The notes beneath the pieces were generated by a model. It saw nothing but the letters and a program-made list of their open reading frames with translations, did not search any database and was not told the origin of the DNA. This document shows, in pieces, positions 63,505-64,000 of a stretch of 64,000 nt of DNA. Every line of letters begins with the position of its first letter. Position 1 is the first letter of the stretch. This stretch comes from Dactylorhiza incarnata (taxonomy: Eukaryota > Streptophyta > Magnoliopsida > Asparagales > Orchidaceae): the NCBI GenBank assembly GCA_033032865.1, contig JAWHQI010000610.1, positions 419,006-483,005 on the forward strand. The letters are read 5' to 3'. Both the position numbers and the translations under genes were made by a program.

Positions 63505-64000
63505 CTAGTCTCCATACCATCTACCGCCGGAGCGTAGCGTCAACATCCACCGCTCCACCCCCGGCCGAAAAAATTATTTTCACCCAGAAGGACATGCCGA
63601 TCTACGAGGACCCGTTCTGCGACGCGCTGGTCATCCAGACGGCGATCGAGAACTTCACCGTCTCCCGAATCCTAGTGGACAACGGGAGTTCGATCAATGT
63701 CATCTTCAAGAAGGCATTCGACAAGATGGAGGTGGAACCCAGAAGGTGTTGGCCTCAGATGGCCCTCTGTTCGGATTTTCGGGGGAGAGGAAAGAAGTAG
63801 AAGGAGGAGTAGGGCTTCATGTGACCCTGGGTGGGCAGTCCCGGAACTGTCGTTTTGTCATAGTGGACGCCCCGAGCAGTTACAGTGCCATCTTCGGACG
63901 GCCACTCATCAGCGCGTTCCGGTGCGTCCCTTCCACTTTTCATCAGTGCCTCAAGTTCAACGACGGGGGGGGGGGGGGGGGGGGGGGGGGGGTGGGGGGG
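63505..64000 (+). pseudogene. Tat-type retropepsin, partial at window end
   Basis: IIFTQKDMPIYEDPFCDALVIQTAI precedes the active site RILVDNGSSINVIFKKAFDKM (DNG instead of DSG/DTG, normal for this lineage). After a frameshift near 63745 the C-terminal half reads LHVTLGGQSRNCRFVIVD and SSYSAIFGRPLISAFRCVPSTFHQCLKF. It then hits a G28 run (63965-63992). RT would follow outside the window. Confidence 0.85.

Overview
The window is a repeat-dominated piece of an angiosperm nuclear genome. GT-AG introns, a plant UbiA-type aromatic prenyltransferase gene, and plant-specific LTR retrotransposons (chromovirus, Athila/Tat, Tnt1-like and other Copia, a 5S-bearing Cassandra TRIM) all point that way. A eudicot is my inference. 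I see no prokaryotic features, no CRISPR and no tRNA gene. The only recognisable host gene is the prenyltransferase on the minus strand. Five consecutive exons are readable (29650-29355, 29243-29160, 29073-28999, 28251-28168, 15235-15146). Their phases agree, and the fourth intron is about 12.9 kb because retrotransposons lie in it.

Layout. 1-4108: the decayed 3' half of a chromovirus (RT, RNase H, integrase, chromodomain), its LTR, then two gag halves facing each other and a second, inverted LTR. 4109-6052: unassigned. 6053-14270: a Cassandra-type TRIM (5S-rRNA-like LTR), broken by a young 7,267-bp gag-protease-only Athila-like element (6281-13547) with two 1,509-bp LTRs and a GTAGG target duplication. 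14581-14687: a 9-bp minisatellite. 15146-29650: the prenyltransferase exons. Intron 4 holds a Tnt1-like Copia (17563-25606), which itself contains a 2,037-bp solo LTR (19107-21143). 29692-37582: a Copia element just upstream of the first readable exon, containing a PIF/Harbinger-like MITE (30528-31131) and a complete 2,010-bp non-autonomous LTR element (34719-36728). 37588-41400: decayed Copia gag and short repeats.

41403-51165: two related Copia elements in the same orientation. The first (41721-46307) keeps gag but has nonsense mutations. The second (46352-51165) is flanked by AGGAC duplications, lacks a gag domain and has YVDN instead of YVDD in RT. 51171-56540: a Tat-type gypsy fragment, simple repeats, and a 330-bp array of about 14 near-perfect palindromes (55334-55663). 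56545-64000: part of a Tat-lineage gypsy element or elements. It has two predicted spliced accessory genes (57451-59103 with an in-frame stop; 59552-60761 with a putative gypsy-type transposon domain), a tandem-repeat LTR region, an LTR end with primer-binding site at about 61835, and gag and protease running off the end in a poly-G run.

The strongest leads are the gag-protease-only element with palindrome arrays upstream of its LTR TATA box, the Cassandra insertion site with loss and duplication of the 5S module, the host gene expanded by nested insertions, the gag-less Copia that still has target duplications, and the two intron-containing accessory genes in sequence saturated with the word GGCGAG/CTCGCC.
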